A program made the translations under genes and the position numbers. Below the pieces are notes generated by a model, which did not search any database, was not told where the DNA came from, and was given only the letters and a program-made list of their open reading frames with translations. From contig CAVXHG010000004.1 in the NCBI GenBank assembly GCA_963761525.1, positions 124,001-188,000 on the forward strand: 64,000 nucleotides of DNA, read 5' to 3'. Shown piece after piece: positions 1 to 8,517 of this stretch. The DNA comes from BOG-931 sp963761525. GTDB lineage: Bacteria > Pseudomonadota > Alphaproteobacteria > Rhizobiales > Xanthobacteraceae. Position 1 is the stretch's first letter. Every line of letters starts with the position of its first letter.

Positions 1-209
1 CGTTCGCCCAGGATCAAGCCAAGCCTGGAAGCGATCTCGATGTGTTCATCGACTATGACCCCGCCAGCCGCTTCAACGCATTTGATCTGGTAGGAATTAA
101 GCAGTTTCTGGAGAGCGAACTGGGCGTCGAAGTGGACATCACGACGCGTGACGGCCTCCATCCGATGCTGCGCGCGGATATAGAGCAATCGGCCCAGCGT
201 GTTTTCTGA
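1..209 (+). CDS. mntA: MntA-type nucleotidyltransferase antitoxin, 3' end only
   Basis: The reading frame is open from base 3 to the TGA at 207-209 and gives about 68 C-terminal residues. It contains GSDLDVFIDYDP, the second half of the minimal nucleotidyltransferase signature (GS...DxD), and the family ending LGVEVDITTRDGLHP. MntA antitoxins AMPylate the partner HepT toxin at a tyrosine. The stop overlaps the start of the downstream HepT gene (TGATG), which is the usual translational coupling of this toxin-antitoxin pair. The N-terminus lies outside the window. Confidence 0.85.
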   Translation, partial: FAQDQAKPGSDLDVFIDYDPASRFNAFDLVGIKQFLESELGVEVDITTRDGLHPMLRADIEQSAQRVF

Positions 210-553
210 TGCCACGCAAGGTCGGGCACGCCATTCACGACATATTGCAAGCAATCGAGCGTGTTGAGGAGGTCACTCGCGGGAAGGCACTCCCGGATTT
301 CGAGTCAAGCTGGCAGTTGCGCTGGCTTGTTCAACGGGCGATCGAGATCATCTCGGAAGCGAGCCGCGCCATTCCTGAAGAGCTTACCAATCGAAGACCG
401 GAAATTCCCTGGTCGAAAGTACGCGGCATTGGCAGCGTTTTGCGACACGAATATAGCGGCCTGTCAGACCGCATAATTTGGAATGTGGTTGTCGACGAAT
501 TGCCGCGCTTAAAAATGGCTATCGAGGTGATAAAAGCGGTGGTGAAAGAATAA
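209..553 (+). CDS. hepT: HepT-like ribonuclease toxin (DUF86)
   Basis: A 114-residue, mostly helical DUF86/HepT protein. The conserved C-terminal block IPWSKVRGIGSVLRHEY carries the catalytic histidine (H80) and the downstream tyrosine (Y82) of the HEPN-type RNase site. HepT is a ribonuclease toxin neutralised by the MntA nucleotidyltransferase, whose end is encoded immediately upstream with a 1-base overlap. The length is normal for the family and nothing looks degraded. Such modules are typical of genomic islands, so an accessory segment probably lies just left of the window. Confidence 0.85.
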   Translation: MPRKVGHAIHDILQAIERVEEVTRGKALPDFESSWQLRWLVQRAIEIISEASRAIPEELTNRRPEIPWSKVRGIGSVLRHEYSGLSDRIIWNVVVDELPRLKMAIEVIKAVVKE

Positions 554-561
554 TCTGAGCT

Positions 562-1803
562 TTACGCATAAGCCATGCGTGAGTGGCGGCGAAACAAGAG
601 CCACAGCACGATCGCGCCGTTGACGGCGTTCCAGCCGATGCCATTCAAGAATGCGGCCTGATACGAGCCGGTCAGGTCGAATATGTATCCGGATAGCCAG
701 CCGCCGAGCGCCATGCCGAACAGGCTCGCCATCAGCACGACGCCGATACGGGCACCGGCTTCCTTGGCCGGGAAATATTCCCGGATGATGATGGCGTAGC
801 TTGGAACGATACCGCCCTGAAACAGGCCGAACACGGCGGAGATGACGTAAAGCGAAACAAGCCCGTCGTAGAGTAGATAGAGCAGCAGCGCGACGCCTTG
901 CAGCGCCGATCCCAGCATCAGCGTCGGCATGCCGCCGAAGCGGTCGGCGACAAAACCTGAACCGACGCGGCCGACGATGCCGAATGCCATCATCAACGCC
1001 AGCATATCGGCGCCGCGGGCGACGCCGTAACCAAGGTCGCCGCAGTAAGCGACGATGTGCACCTGCGGCATCGACATCGCGACGCAACAGCAGACCGAAG
1101 CCAGCGCCAGAAGGGTTTGCAGCGCGCCGGGTGAAAGCCCGAGCGTTGCCGGCGACGCGGTTCGCGCGGCGACGTTCGCGCCGCCTGCTGTCAGCACGGG
1201 AGCCCGCGTACGCAAGGCGACGAGAGCGACCAAGAACATCGCGGCCCCGCAGGACAGCGCAATGCCGGTATGGGTCGCGCGCCAGCCGTAGAGCGCAATA
1301 AAGTGCTGCACCAGCGGCGGCCACACCGTGCCGGCGATGTAATTTCCCGCCGAGCACAGCGTCACCGCAACGCCACGACGGCGCACGAACCAGTTGGAAA
1401 TGTCCGCCATCAACGGGCCGAATGTGACCGAGCTGCCGAAACCGATCACGGCGTGCGCCAGCGCAAACACGACGAGGCTGCCAGCGCTGGCCGCGGCCAA
1501 ATAGCCGAGGCTGAGCGCAATCGCGCCGACTGCGATGGACCACAAAATTCCGGCGCGGTCGAGAAGTCGACCCATCACAACGCCACCGACAGCGAATCCG
1601 ATCATCGCCATGGTGAATGACAGCGCTGCTTCCGAACGCGGAGCGGCGAAGTCCGCTTGAACGGCCGGAAGCGACACAACCACGGACCACATGCCGACGC
1701 CGCCGATGGTCGAGATCAGCATGGTCGCGGCAAGGCGCCGCCACGCCTGCGCGGAATCGGGCGCGGTGTTCTTTGCAGCTGACGACGAAGCAGGTGATTC
1801 CAT
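562..1803 (-). CDS. MFS transporter
   Basis: A polytopic major facilitator superfamily carrier of 413 residues if translation starts at the ATG at 1803 (MESPASSSA). The frame extends upstream to 1926, but those 41 residues look like leader sequence. About twelve hydrophobic segments are visible, with the inter-helix motif GRLLDRAGILWS after TM2 and GRVGSGFVADRFGG in the second half, the classic MFS loop-2/loop-8 signatures. It resembles the oxalate/formate or monocarboxylate-type antiporters, but the substrate cannot be read from sequence. It is transcribed away from the amidohydrolase gene at 1945, with a 140-base divergent promoter region, which suggests transport of a compound the hydrolase acts on. 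Confidence 0.8.
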   Translation of the reverse strand: MESPASSSAAKNTAPDSAQAWRRLAATMLISTIGGVGMWSVVVSLPAVQADFAAPRSEAALSFTMAMIGFAVGGVVMGRLLDRAGILWSIAVGAIALSLGYLAAASAGSLVVFALAHAVIGFGSSVTFGPLMADISNWFVRRRGVAVTLCSAGNYIAGTVWPPLVQHFIALYGWRATHTGIALSCGAAMFLVALVALRTRAPVLTAGGANVAARTASPATLGLSPGALQTLLALASVCCCVAMSMPQVHIVAYCGDLGYGVARGADMLALMMAFGIVGRVGSGFVADRFGGMPTLMLGSALQGVALLLYLLYDGLVSLYVISAVFGLFQGGIVPSYAIIIREYFPAKEAGARIGVVLMASLFGMALGGWLSGYIFDLTGSYQAAFLNGIGWNAVNGAIVLWLLFRRHSRMAYA

Positions 1804-1944
1804 CCGGCGAAACTCACTGACGCGACCATCACCGTCAACCCCGGCTTGTCCGGGGATAGCCGTGACAATTAATGCATTTCCGTGGACGCGCGGCTTGGGA
1901 TAATGATGGCCCCACAACGATAACACATAGATGAGGAAGCGCTC

Positions 1945-3054
1945 ATGACGTCACTACCCCGTCGCTCATTCCTGCAACTCGCCGCGGGTGCGGCCGCTGC
2001 CGGCATCTGTCCCGGTTGCGGCATGCGACGCGCGTTCGCGCAGGCCAATCCGGGCGGCACGCGCCGCCGGGTCGAGATCGACGGCAAGCCGGTGCGCGTC
2101 GTCGATGTGCACTGCCACTGCGTCATTCCGGAAGCATTGGCTGTCGTCGAAGGCACGCCGCTGGAGAAGCACTTCCGCGCCACGTTCGATAGCAAGCTCA
2201 ACAATCCGCCGATGGAAGATCGCCTCGCCGCGATGGACACAGCGGGCATCGACGTCGAGGCGATGAGCATCAACGAATTCTGGTACGGCGCGGACCGTGA
2301 TCTGGCGCGCCGGCTGATCGACGTGCAGAACGAAAGTCTCGCCAAGACCTGCAAGGCTTCGAACGGCCGGCTGGTCGGCTTCGCCAGCGTTGCGCTGCAA
2401 TTCCCGGAACTTGCGGCCGAGCAACTCGAAATCGGCATGAAGCAACTTGGCCTGGTCGGCGGCGCGATCGGCCCCACGGTCGAAGGCGAGGAATTATCGT
2501 CACCGCGCTTCGACCCGTTCTGGGCGAAGTGCGAGGAACTCGATGCGCTCCTGTTCATGCACCCGCAGGATAGCGCGGTCGCGACCGGCGTCGAGAAGCG
2601 CTTGCACGGCAAGGGCTATCTCGACAACACCATCGGTAATCCGCTCGAAACGACGATCGCGCTATCGCATCTGATTTTCGAGGGCACGTTCGACCGCTTC
2701 CCGAAACTGCGGCTGTGTGCGGCACATGGCGGCGGTTATCTGGCGTCCTACGCGGATCGCTCGGACGCAGTGTGCGAGACTTTCCCGTTCCGCTGCAAGG
2801 ATGTCACGCTGAAGAAAAAGCCGACTGAATACCTCAAACAGATCTATGTGGACTCGCTCGTCTTCACGCCAGAGGCGCTGCGCCATCTGGTTGCCGTGGT
2901 TGGCCCCGGTCAGGTCATGGTCGGCACCGACTACGGATTCAACTGGTCCAAGGATCCAGTCGATTTGGTGATGTCGACACCGCAGCTCAGCTCGGCCGAC
3001 AGGGTAGCGATCCTCGGTGGCACCGCCACGAAGCTGCTGCGGTTGCCGGCATAG
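1945..3054 (+). CDS. Amidohydrolase-2 family protein, Tat-exported
   Basis: A 369-residue TIM-barrel metal-dependent hydrolase of the ACMSD/amidohydrolase-2 family. The N-terminus MTSLPRRSFLQLAAGAA is a twin-arginine signal. The barrel then begins with VDVHCHCV, the metal-binding HxH. Later motifs include LFMHPQDSA, LRLCAAHGGG and the terminal aspartate in MVGTDYG. The family decarboxylates or hydrolyses carboxylated aromatic or enol compounds. The export signal implies a periplasmic enzyme. Shine-Dalgarno GAGGAAG lies 6 bases before the ATG. The substrate is unknown; the divergent MFS gene is the only contextual hint. Confidence 0.82.
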   Translation: MTSLPRRSFLQLAAGAAAAGICPGCGMRRAFAQANPGGTRRRVEIDGKPVRVVDVHCHCVIPEALAVVEGTPLEKHFRATFDSKLNNPPMEDRLAAMDTAGIDVEAMSINEFWYGADRDLARRLIDVQNESLAKTCKASNGRLVGFASVALQFPELAAEQLEIGMKQLGLVGGAIGPTVEGEELSSPRFDPFWAKCEELDALLFMHPQDSAVATGVEKRLHGKGYLDNTIGNPLETTIALSHLIFEGTFDRFPKLRLCAAHGGGYLASYADRSDAVCETFPFRCKDVTLKKKPTEYLKQIYVDSLVFTPEALRHLVAVVGPGQVMVGTDYGFNWSKDPVDLVMSTPQLSSADRVAILGGTATKLLRLPA

Positions 3055-3090
3055 CCGGGTTAAGCGCGGCGGCCGATCAGCCGTCGCCTG

Positions 3091-4773
3091 CTAATTCGTG
3101 CCGTCGAGCAAACGTCGCGCAATGACATGCGCCTGGATTTCGGCGGCGCCTTCGAAAATATTGAGGATGCGGGCGTCGCACAGCAGGCGTGACGCCGGAA
3201 ACTCAAGGGCGAAACCGTTGCCGCCGTGAATCTGCACGGCGTTATCGGCCGCGGCCCAAGCGACGCGCGCCGCAAGAAGCTTCGCCATGCCGGCCTCAAG
3301 GTCGCAGCGCCGCCCGGAGTCCTTCTGCCGTGCGGCGTAATAAGTAAGTTGGCGCGCGATCATGATCTCGACCGCCATCATGGCGAGCTTGTCGGAGACC
3401 CGCGGGAATGCCGCGATCGGCTCGCCGAACTGGACGCGAGCGATGGCGTAACTCAGGCCCTGCTCCATCGCCGCTTGCGCGACACCGATCGCGCGCGCCG
3501 CGGTCTGGATGCGCGCCGACTCGAACGTCGCCATCAATTGCTTGAAGCCAAGCCCTTCGACGCCGCCGAGAAGGTTTTCGGCAGCGACTGCAAATCCGTC
3601 GAAGGCGATCTCGTATTCCTTCATGCCACGATAACCGAGCACCTCGATCTCGCTGCCCGACATGCCCGCGACCGGAAATGGATTTTTGTCGTCGCCACGC
3701 CGCTTCTCGGCCAGCAGCATGGACAGGCCGCGATAGCCGCTCTCGGCCGGATTGGTGCGCACCAGAAGCGTCATCAGGTCGGCGCGCACCGGATGGGTGA
3801 TCCAGGTCTTGTTGCCGAAGACCTTGTATGTGCCGCCTTCTTTCACCGCGCGCGTGCGCAAGCTCGCGAGATCGGAGCCGGTATTGGGCTCAGTGAACAC
3901 CGCGGTCGGCAGCACTTCGCCCGACGAGATCTTCGGCAGCCACTTGCGTTTCTGGTCTTCGGTGCCCGAGCCGAGAATCAGCTCCGCCGCGATCTCGGAA
4001 CGCGTGCCAAGCGAGCCGACGCCGATATAACCGCGCGACAACTCCTCCGACACAACGCACATCGATTCCTTGCCGAGCCCCATGCCGCCGTATTCTTCGG
4101 GGATGGTGAGGCTGAACACACCGAGCTCGGACATCTGCTCGACGATTTCGAGCGGAATGTATTGGTTCTTCAGATGCCACTCATGCGCATGCGGCATCAC
4201 CTGACCGTCCGCGAACTTGCGCATTTCATCGCGGATCGAGTCGAGTGTTTCATCAAGGCCGCAGGCACCGACGGTACCGTCCTGACGCTCGCGCATCAGC
4301 TCAACCAGCCTGGCGCGGCGTGGCGCCGTATTTCCGGTCGAGATCAGATGATCGACCCCGGGCGTGACGCGCGTCGCGACTGTAGATGGGCTCAAACCCA
4401 TATCGGCGAGTCGGACGATCTCGCCTTGGCTCATCGGAATACCGCCGAGCATCTGCGCCAGAAATTCGCCGGCGCCGATCCGAACTAATAATTCTTCGGT
4501 TTCGCCAAAATTGCCGCTCGCCTGCAGCCGTTCGGTATAAGCCGCAAGCTGCCGGATCGCTTCGACATAGGTGGCGAGCCAGGCAAGGCCGTGGGTCGCC
4601 CGCTGCTCGCGGTCGAACGCGCCAGCCATGGGACGGCCCTGGACCGTGACCCGGGCGGCGACGCTACGGCGGGCGTCGGCAAACAAAGCATCGACGGCAG
4701 TAACCGCCTCGCGCAACGCGGTATTGAGTTCACTGCCGGCAGGCATAGGCGACGACGCGGTGGCAAGCGACAT
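3091..4773 (-). CDS. mcd: (2S)-methylsuccinyl-CoA dehydrogenase
   Basis: An acyl-CoA dehydrogenase of 560 residues, well above the usual 380-400. It has an N-terminal extension of about 165 residues before the standard fold begins near DSIRDEMRKFADGQVMP. That architecture is characteristic of Mcd, which oxidises methylsuccinyl-CoA to mesaconyl-CoA in the ethylmalonyl-CoA pathway. FAD/substrate motifs are present (FTEPNTGSDLASL and IHGGNGFALEFPASRLLCDA). The frame extends to a TTG at 4788, but the ATG at 4773 is the better start. The pathway assignment is supported by ccr at 8.5 kb and ecm at 11.9 kb. The divergent neighbour is a chemoreceptor. Confidence 0.88.
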   Translation of the reverse strand: MSLATASSPMPAGSELNTALREAVTAVDALFADARRSVAARVTVQGRPMAGAFDREQRATHGLAWLATYVEAIRQLAAYTERLQASGNFGETEELLVRIGAGEFLAQMLGGIPMSQGEIVRLADMGLSPSTVATRVTPGVDHLISTGNTAPRRARLVELMRERQDGTVGACGLDETLDSIRDEMRKFADGQVMPHAHEWHLKNQYIPLEIVEQMSELGVFSLTIPEEYGGMGLGKESMCVVSEELSRGYIGVGSLGTRSEIAAELILGSGTEDQKRKWLPKISSGEVLPTAVFTEPNTGSDLASLRTRAVKEGGTYKVFGNKTWITHPVRADLMTLLVRTNPAESGYRGLSMLLAEKRRGDDKNPFPVAGMSGSEIEVLGYRGMKEYEIAFDGFAVAAENLLGGVEGLGFKQLMATFESARIQTAARAIGVAQAAMEQGLSYAIARVQFGEPIAAFPRVSDKLAMMAVEIMIARQLTYYAARQKDSGRRCDLEAGMAKLLAARVAWAAADNAVQIHGGNGFALEFPASRLLCDARILNIFEGAAEIQAHVIARRLLDGTN

Positions 4774-5009
4774 GGAGCGCTCCGACAACCTGGTTTTTGG
4801 GGCCGCCCGGACGGCTTGGAAAGCTTACGCGTGCACTGCACAAAAGCCAATCGGGGAACTCGGCCAAGATGCTCCTGTAAGGATAAGCGGCCAAAAGCCG
4901 CCACAAGGCGGAATATGACAGTGTTTCTTGCCAAATCTTAACCATTTTCCGGTTTGCTGGCGTGAATTGCCGCACCGCTTGCGCCGCGGCAGACGCAACC
5001 GGTCGATTC

Positions 5010-6998
5010 ATGGTCAGCGCAGACTTCTTTTCCAAAATATCGGTCCGCAACCGGATCGTGGTGCTGGCCGCCATCCCGGTGCTTGGCTTGCTGGCCATCG
5101 GGGCCGCCTTCAAAACCGGCGATATCGAAGTTGGCCGTGCCTTCGACAGCGTGCGCCGCGATTCTGAGGTCGCCGATGCCAGCCGGGACCTGAAGACCGG
5201 GCTTCTGGAGATGCGCACCGCAAGCACCGAGTTCGTGTCGCGACCGTCCGACGCGGAAGTGAAGGATTTCGCCGACGGACAGGAACTGGCGATCCGTTCG
5301 CTGGCGAGCATCGCCAAGACACTTGGGACGTCGGACGAAGACGTCATCACGCCGCTGCACATCACGTTGCGCGATCTCAAGGCCAGTTTCGAAAGCCTGG
5401 TCAATGAGCAGAAATCGCTCGGCTACACCGAGCATGACGGCATCAATGCCGATCTCAATGCCTCCAGCGCCGCTGTCGAGAAGATCATTCACGACGATTT
5501 GTCCTGGGTGGCCGACGTCGACGCTTCGCGGCTGCTGATGTCGCTTCTTACCATGCGCCGTGACGAGATCGAGTATCGGCTGACCCGGGCGCGCAGCGCC
5601 GAAAAAAACTTCCTCGACGAGATAAAGAACTTCAACAACCTGTTCGAATCGGTCGACGGCGCGCCGGCGATGAAGAAGAAGCTGAACGACCAGGTGAAGG
5701 CCTATAGCTATACGTTCGCGCAGTGGGTCGCGAGCACCGACAACATCGCCCCGCTGCTCGGCCTGATCGGGCACGATACCGCGAGCGTGTTGCCGGAAGC
5801 CGACAAGATAATCGCCACATCGCGCGAGAGTGCCGATAAAGCCGCGAACGCACTGGCCGCATCACGTGCACGTATCCGCGCCTTCATCATCTGGGTAGGG
5901 CTTGCGGTCGTGCTGATCGGGCTCGCGTGCAGCTGGCGGATCGGCCGATCCATCACACGGCCGCTGGAAAGCCTGGCGGACGCCATGAAGCGGCTTGCGG
6001 CAGGCGACACCTCCGTTACCGTCCCGTCGGCAAAGTCCCGCGATGAGATCGGCGCCATGGCCCGCACGGTGCTGGTATTTCGCGACAACATGATCGAGCG
6101 TGAGCGGCTTACCGTGGCCGAGACGCAGACCAACACGTCACGCGTAAAACGCGGCGAAGCGATTGCGGCGATGATCGATAAATTTCGCGCTTCGGTCGAA
6201 CAAGCACTGGCGCGTTTGCGGCAGGCGGCTGGCCGCCTCGAAAACGCGTCGAGCGGTCTTAATACCTCCGCCGACTCGGTCAGCGCCGAAGCGCGCGATG
6301 CCGAGAACAGCGTCGGCACGGCCGCCGTCAACGTCACCACCGTCGCCAGTTCGATCGAAGAATTGGCGGCCTCGATCGGCGAGATTGCGTTGCAGGCATC
6401 TCGCTCCACCGAAGTCGCCGGCCGCGCCGTCGCGGAATCAAAACGCACCGTCAACACGATGACAGAACTCGGTACCGCCGCAAACCGCATCGGCGAAGTG
6501 ATCGGGCTTATTCAGGCCATTGCCGGCCAGACCAATCTGCTGGCGCTCAACGCCACCATCGAAGCGGCTCGCGCCGGCGAGGCGGGTCGCGGCTTTGCTG
6601 TTGTTGCCACCGAAGTGAAATCGCTGGCGTCGCAGACCGCGCGCGCCACCGAAGATATCGCCGCCCAGATTGGCTCGATTCAGTCCGCGACGGCAGACGC
6701 TGCCCAAGCGATTGAACAAGTGTCCTCGATCATCGACGACATGTCGGAGATCGCCGTCACCGTCGCCTGTACGGTCGAGGAACAGAACAACGCGGTGGCT
6801 TCGATCGCGGAGGGCGTCAATCGTGCCTCCGTTGAAGCCAAGACTGGCGCCGACGCGATGAGCCGCGTCGCCGGGGCGACGATTGGCGCCCGTGCAACGG
6901 CGGCCGACGTCAAAGCGCTGGCTGACGCGCTGTCAATCGAAGCCGAAAGCCTGCAAGGCGAAGTGCGCCGCTTCCTCACTGAAGTGCAAGCGGCTTAG
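5010..6998 (+). CDS. Methyl-accepting chemotaxis protein
   Basis: A 662-residue chemoreceptor starting at the ATG at 5010 (MVSADFFSK). Order: TM1 at about residues 15-34, a periplasmic helical ligand-binding region, TM2 at about 290-311, a HAMP domain (RSITRPLESLADAMKRLAAG), then the coiled-coil signalling domain. The hairpin tip reads AIAGQTNLLALNATIEAARA, the CheA/CheW-contacting signature, followed by GEAGRGFAVVATEVKSLASQ. It is a short-hairpin alphaproteobacterial receptor. The roughly 240-residue periplasmic part resembles helical-bundle sensing domains; no ligand can be named. It sits alone, without che genes. Confidence 0.9.
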   Translation: MVSADFFSKISVRNRIVVLAAIPVLGLLAIGAAFKTGDIEVGRAFDSVRRDSEVADASRDLKTGLLEMRTASTEFVSRPSDAEVKDFADGQELAIRSLASIAKTLGTSDEDVITPLHITLRDLKASFESLVNEQKSLGYTEHDGINADLNASSAAVEKIIHDDLSWVADVDASRLLMSLLTMRRDEIEYRLTRARSAEKNFLDEIKNFNNLFESVDGAPAMKKKLNDQVKAYSYTFAQWVASTDNIAPLLGLIGHDTASVLPEADKIIATSRESADKAANALAASRARIRAFIIWVGLAVVLIGLACSWRIGRSITRPLESLADAMKRLAAGDTSVTVPSAKSRDEIGAMARTVLVFRDNMIERERLTVAETQTNTSRVKRGEAIAAMIDKFRASVEQALARLRQAAGRLENASSGLNTSADSVSAEARDAENSVGTAAVNVTTVASSIEELAASIGEIALQASRSTEVAGRAVAESKRTVNTMTELGTAANRIGEVIGLIQAIAGQTNLLALNATIEAARAGEAGRGFAVVATEVKSLASQTARATEDIAAQIGSIQSATADAAQAIEQVSSIIDDMSEIAVTVACTVEEQNNAVASIAEGVNRASVEAKTGADAMSRVAGATIGARATAADVKALADALSIEAESLQGEVRRFLTEVQAA

Positions 6999-7090
6999 CG
7001 CGCCTGACAAAGCCTCTGGATTTCTCGCTATCCTGATCGTACATCGGCGGCGCGGTTCCAGCCCTCTCCGGCGCGAGCTACGCGCTTGTT

Positions 7091-7537
7091 TCAAGGTTCC
7101 GCCGTAACGAGGACAGCCAGCGCCCGAAAGAGTTCGCGGAAAAACATCGTCCATTCGTCTTGGCGATCCGGCGCGCAATCGAACGTCGCCCACCATTCGA
7201 CGAAGGTGCGATCGCCCTCCGTAACCGGGGTCACTTTCAGGGTTGCGCGGTAATGCCGGACCGGCATCGGAGGCTCACCGCAAAATTCGTAGCTCTGTGA
7301 GCGGTCGAGGTCGGATATGGCAAGCAGCTTCTGCCGGATGTTTTTGCCCTGGTACATCACGTTGCGGACAGCACCGGCGGTATCGCCGGATTTGCCGTCT
7401 TCGATGTGGCTTTCCCCAGCCCCCTCAACCCACACCGGATAATTGTTGAAATCCCGAATAACGCTCCAGATGTGATCCGCCGACTGCGGAAACACGTTAC
7501 TGTAATAAGCTTTTGCCATGTGTGCTTCTTCCGCCAT
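7091..7537 (-). CDS. SRPBCC family (polyketide cyclase-like) protein
   Basis: A 148-residue START/SRPBCC-fold protein. After MAEEAHMAKAYYSNVFPQSA comes the typical WSVIRDFNNYPVWV segment, and the C-terminal half has TFVEWWATFDC ahead of a long terminal helix, as in polyketide cyclase/dehydrase-type lipid-binding proteins. The start at 7537 is preferred over 7519 because GGAAAGAG stands 7 bases upstream. It is divergent from the BrkB-like membrane protein, with the two starts only 85 bases apart. The ligand is unknown. Confidence 0.75.
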   Translation of the reverse strand: MAEEAHMAKAYYSNVFPQSADHIWSVIRDFNNYPVWVEGAGESHIEDGKSGDTAGAVRNVMYQGKNIRQKLLAISDLDRSQSYEFCGEPPMPVRHYRATLKVTPVTEGDRTFVEWWATFDCAPDRQDEWTMFFRELFRALAVLVTAEP

Positions 7538-7621
7538 TTTTGCTCTTTCCGTCGTAGGCAACAATTGACAAAGCCGGCCATTCGAAACCACCCGTTTCCT
7601 GAGGTAAGCTGGACGGCGACA

Positions 7622-8467
7622 ATGCTGAGCTATGTCCGCTTGTGGTTTGGCGTCGCCGTCGACGCCTTCTATCGCTTCGTCGCCGACGACGGCTGGGCGA
7701 TCGCGAGCCACATCGCACTGTCAACGCTGATGTCGATGTTTCCGTTTTTGATCCTGATCACTGCGATCGCCGGCTTCATCGGCTCGAGCGACCTCGCCGA
7801 CGAGGTCGCTCGCATTATTGTCGCGGCGTGGCCGCGCGAAGTTTCGTCAGGAATTGCCGGTGAGATCCATAGCGTCCTGACAACCGCCCGTGGCGACGTG
7901 CTGACATTCAGCGCCGTCTTTGCCGTTTATTTTACGTCAAGCGGCGTCGAGAGCCTCCGGATCGGGCTCAATCGAGCTTACGGGCTGGTTGAGCCGCGAC
8001 CGTGGTGGCTGCTGCGGCTGGAATCGATCGGCTATGTGTTGGTGAGTGCGATCGGGCTCCTGACCCTCGCATTTCTTGTGGTGCTTGGCCCGTTGGTATT
8101 TCGCGCCGCGTTGGCGTATCTGCCGTGGCTTGAGCCGCTAGAGACGCATTATGACATCGGCCGCTTCGCGCTTGCGACTCTCTTGCTGACAGCCTCGCTC
8201 TTGATCTTGCACATGTGGCTGCCGTGCGGACGGCGAAACTTCTTCGACGTTTGGCCGGGTATCGTCGCCACGCTCGGCTTGTGGCTGCTCGCCGGCTTTG
8301 TGTTCGGTCGCTACCTCGCCGACTTCTCGTACGCCTATGTCACCTATTACGCTGGGCTCGCTTCAGCAATGACGGCGCTGGTATTCCTGTATTTCACCGC
8401 GCTTATCTTTATTTACGGTGGCGAATTGAACGCGGCGATTGCGCGCCGGCGCGAAGCGTCTAGGTGA
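7622..8467 (+). CDS. YihY/virulence factor BrkB family membrane protein
   Basis: A 281-residue inner-membrane protein with about six hydrophobic helices. It begins with the family opening DDGWAIASHIALSTLMSMFP and has the conserved block SSGVESLRIGLNRAYGLVE. The frame is open back to 7406, but the ATG at 7622 matches where the family starts. YihY/BrkB proteins are widespread and their molecular role is unsettled; the old RNase BN label is not supported. The last coding strand (LIFIYGGELNAAIARRR) is the family ending, so the gene is complete. Confidence 0.85.
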   Translation: MLSYVRLWFGVAVDAFYRFVADDGWAIASHIALSTLMSMFPFLILITAIAGFIGSSDLADEVARIIVAAWPREVSSGIAGEIHSVLTTARGDVLTFSAVFAVYFTSSGVESLRIGLNRAYGLVEPRPWWLLRLESIGYVLVSAIGLLTLAFLVVLGPLVFRAALAYLPWLEPLETHYDIGRFALATLLLTASLLILHMWLPCGRRNFFDVWPGIVATLGLWLLAGFVFGRYLADFSYAYVTYYAGLASAMTALVFLYFTALIFIYGGELNAAIARRREASR

Positions 8468-8517
8468 GATCGTAGAAAGCTACACGCCGACAGCTTCCAG
8501 CACGTCGTCTTGCCGTG

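Noticed and set aside
3226..4488. 420-codon plus-strand open frame opposite mcd
   Set aside because: It mirrors codons of a strongly conserved acyl-CoA dehydrogenase; Arg/His/Ala-rich product with no family motif. Typical GC-rich antisense shadow.
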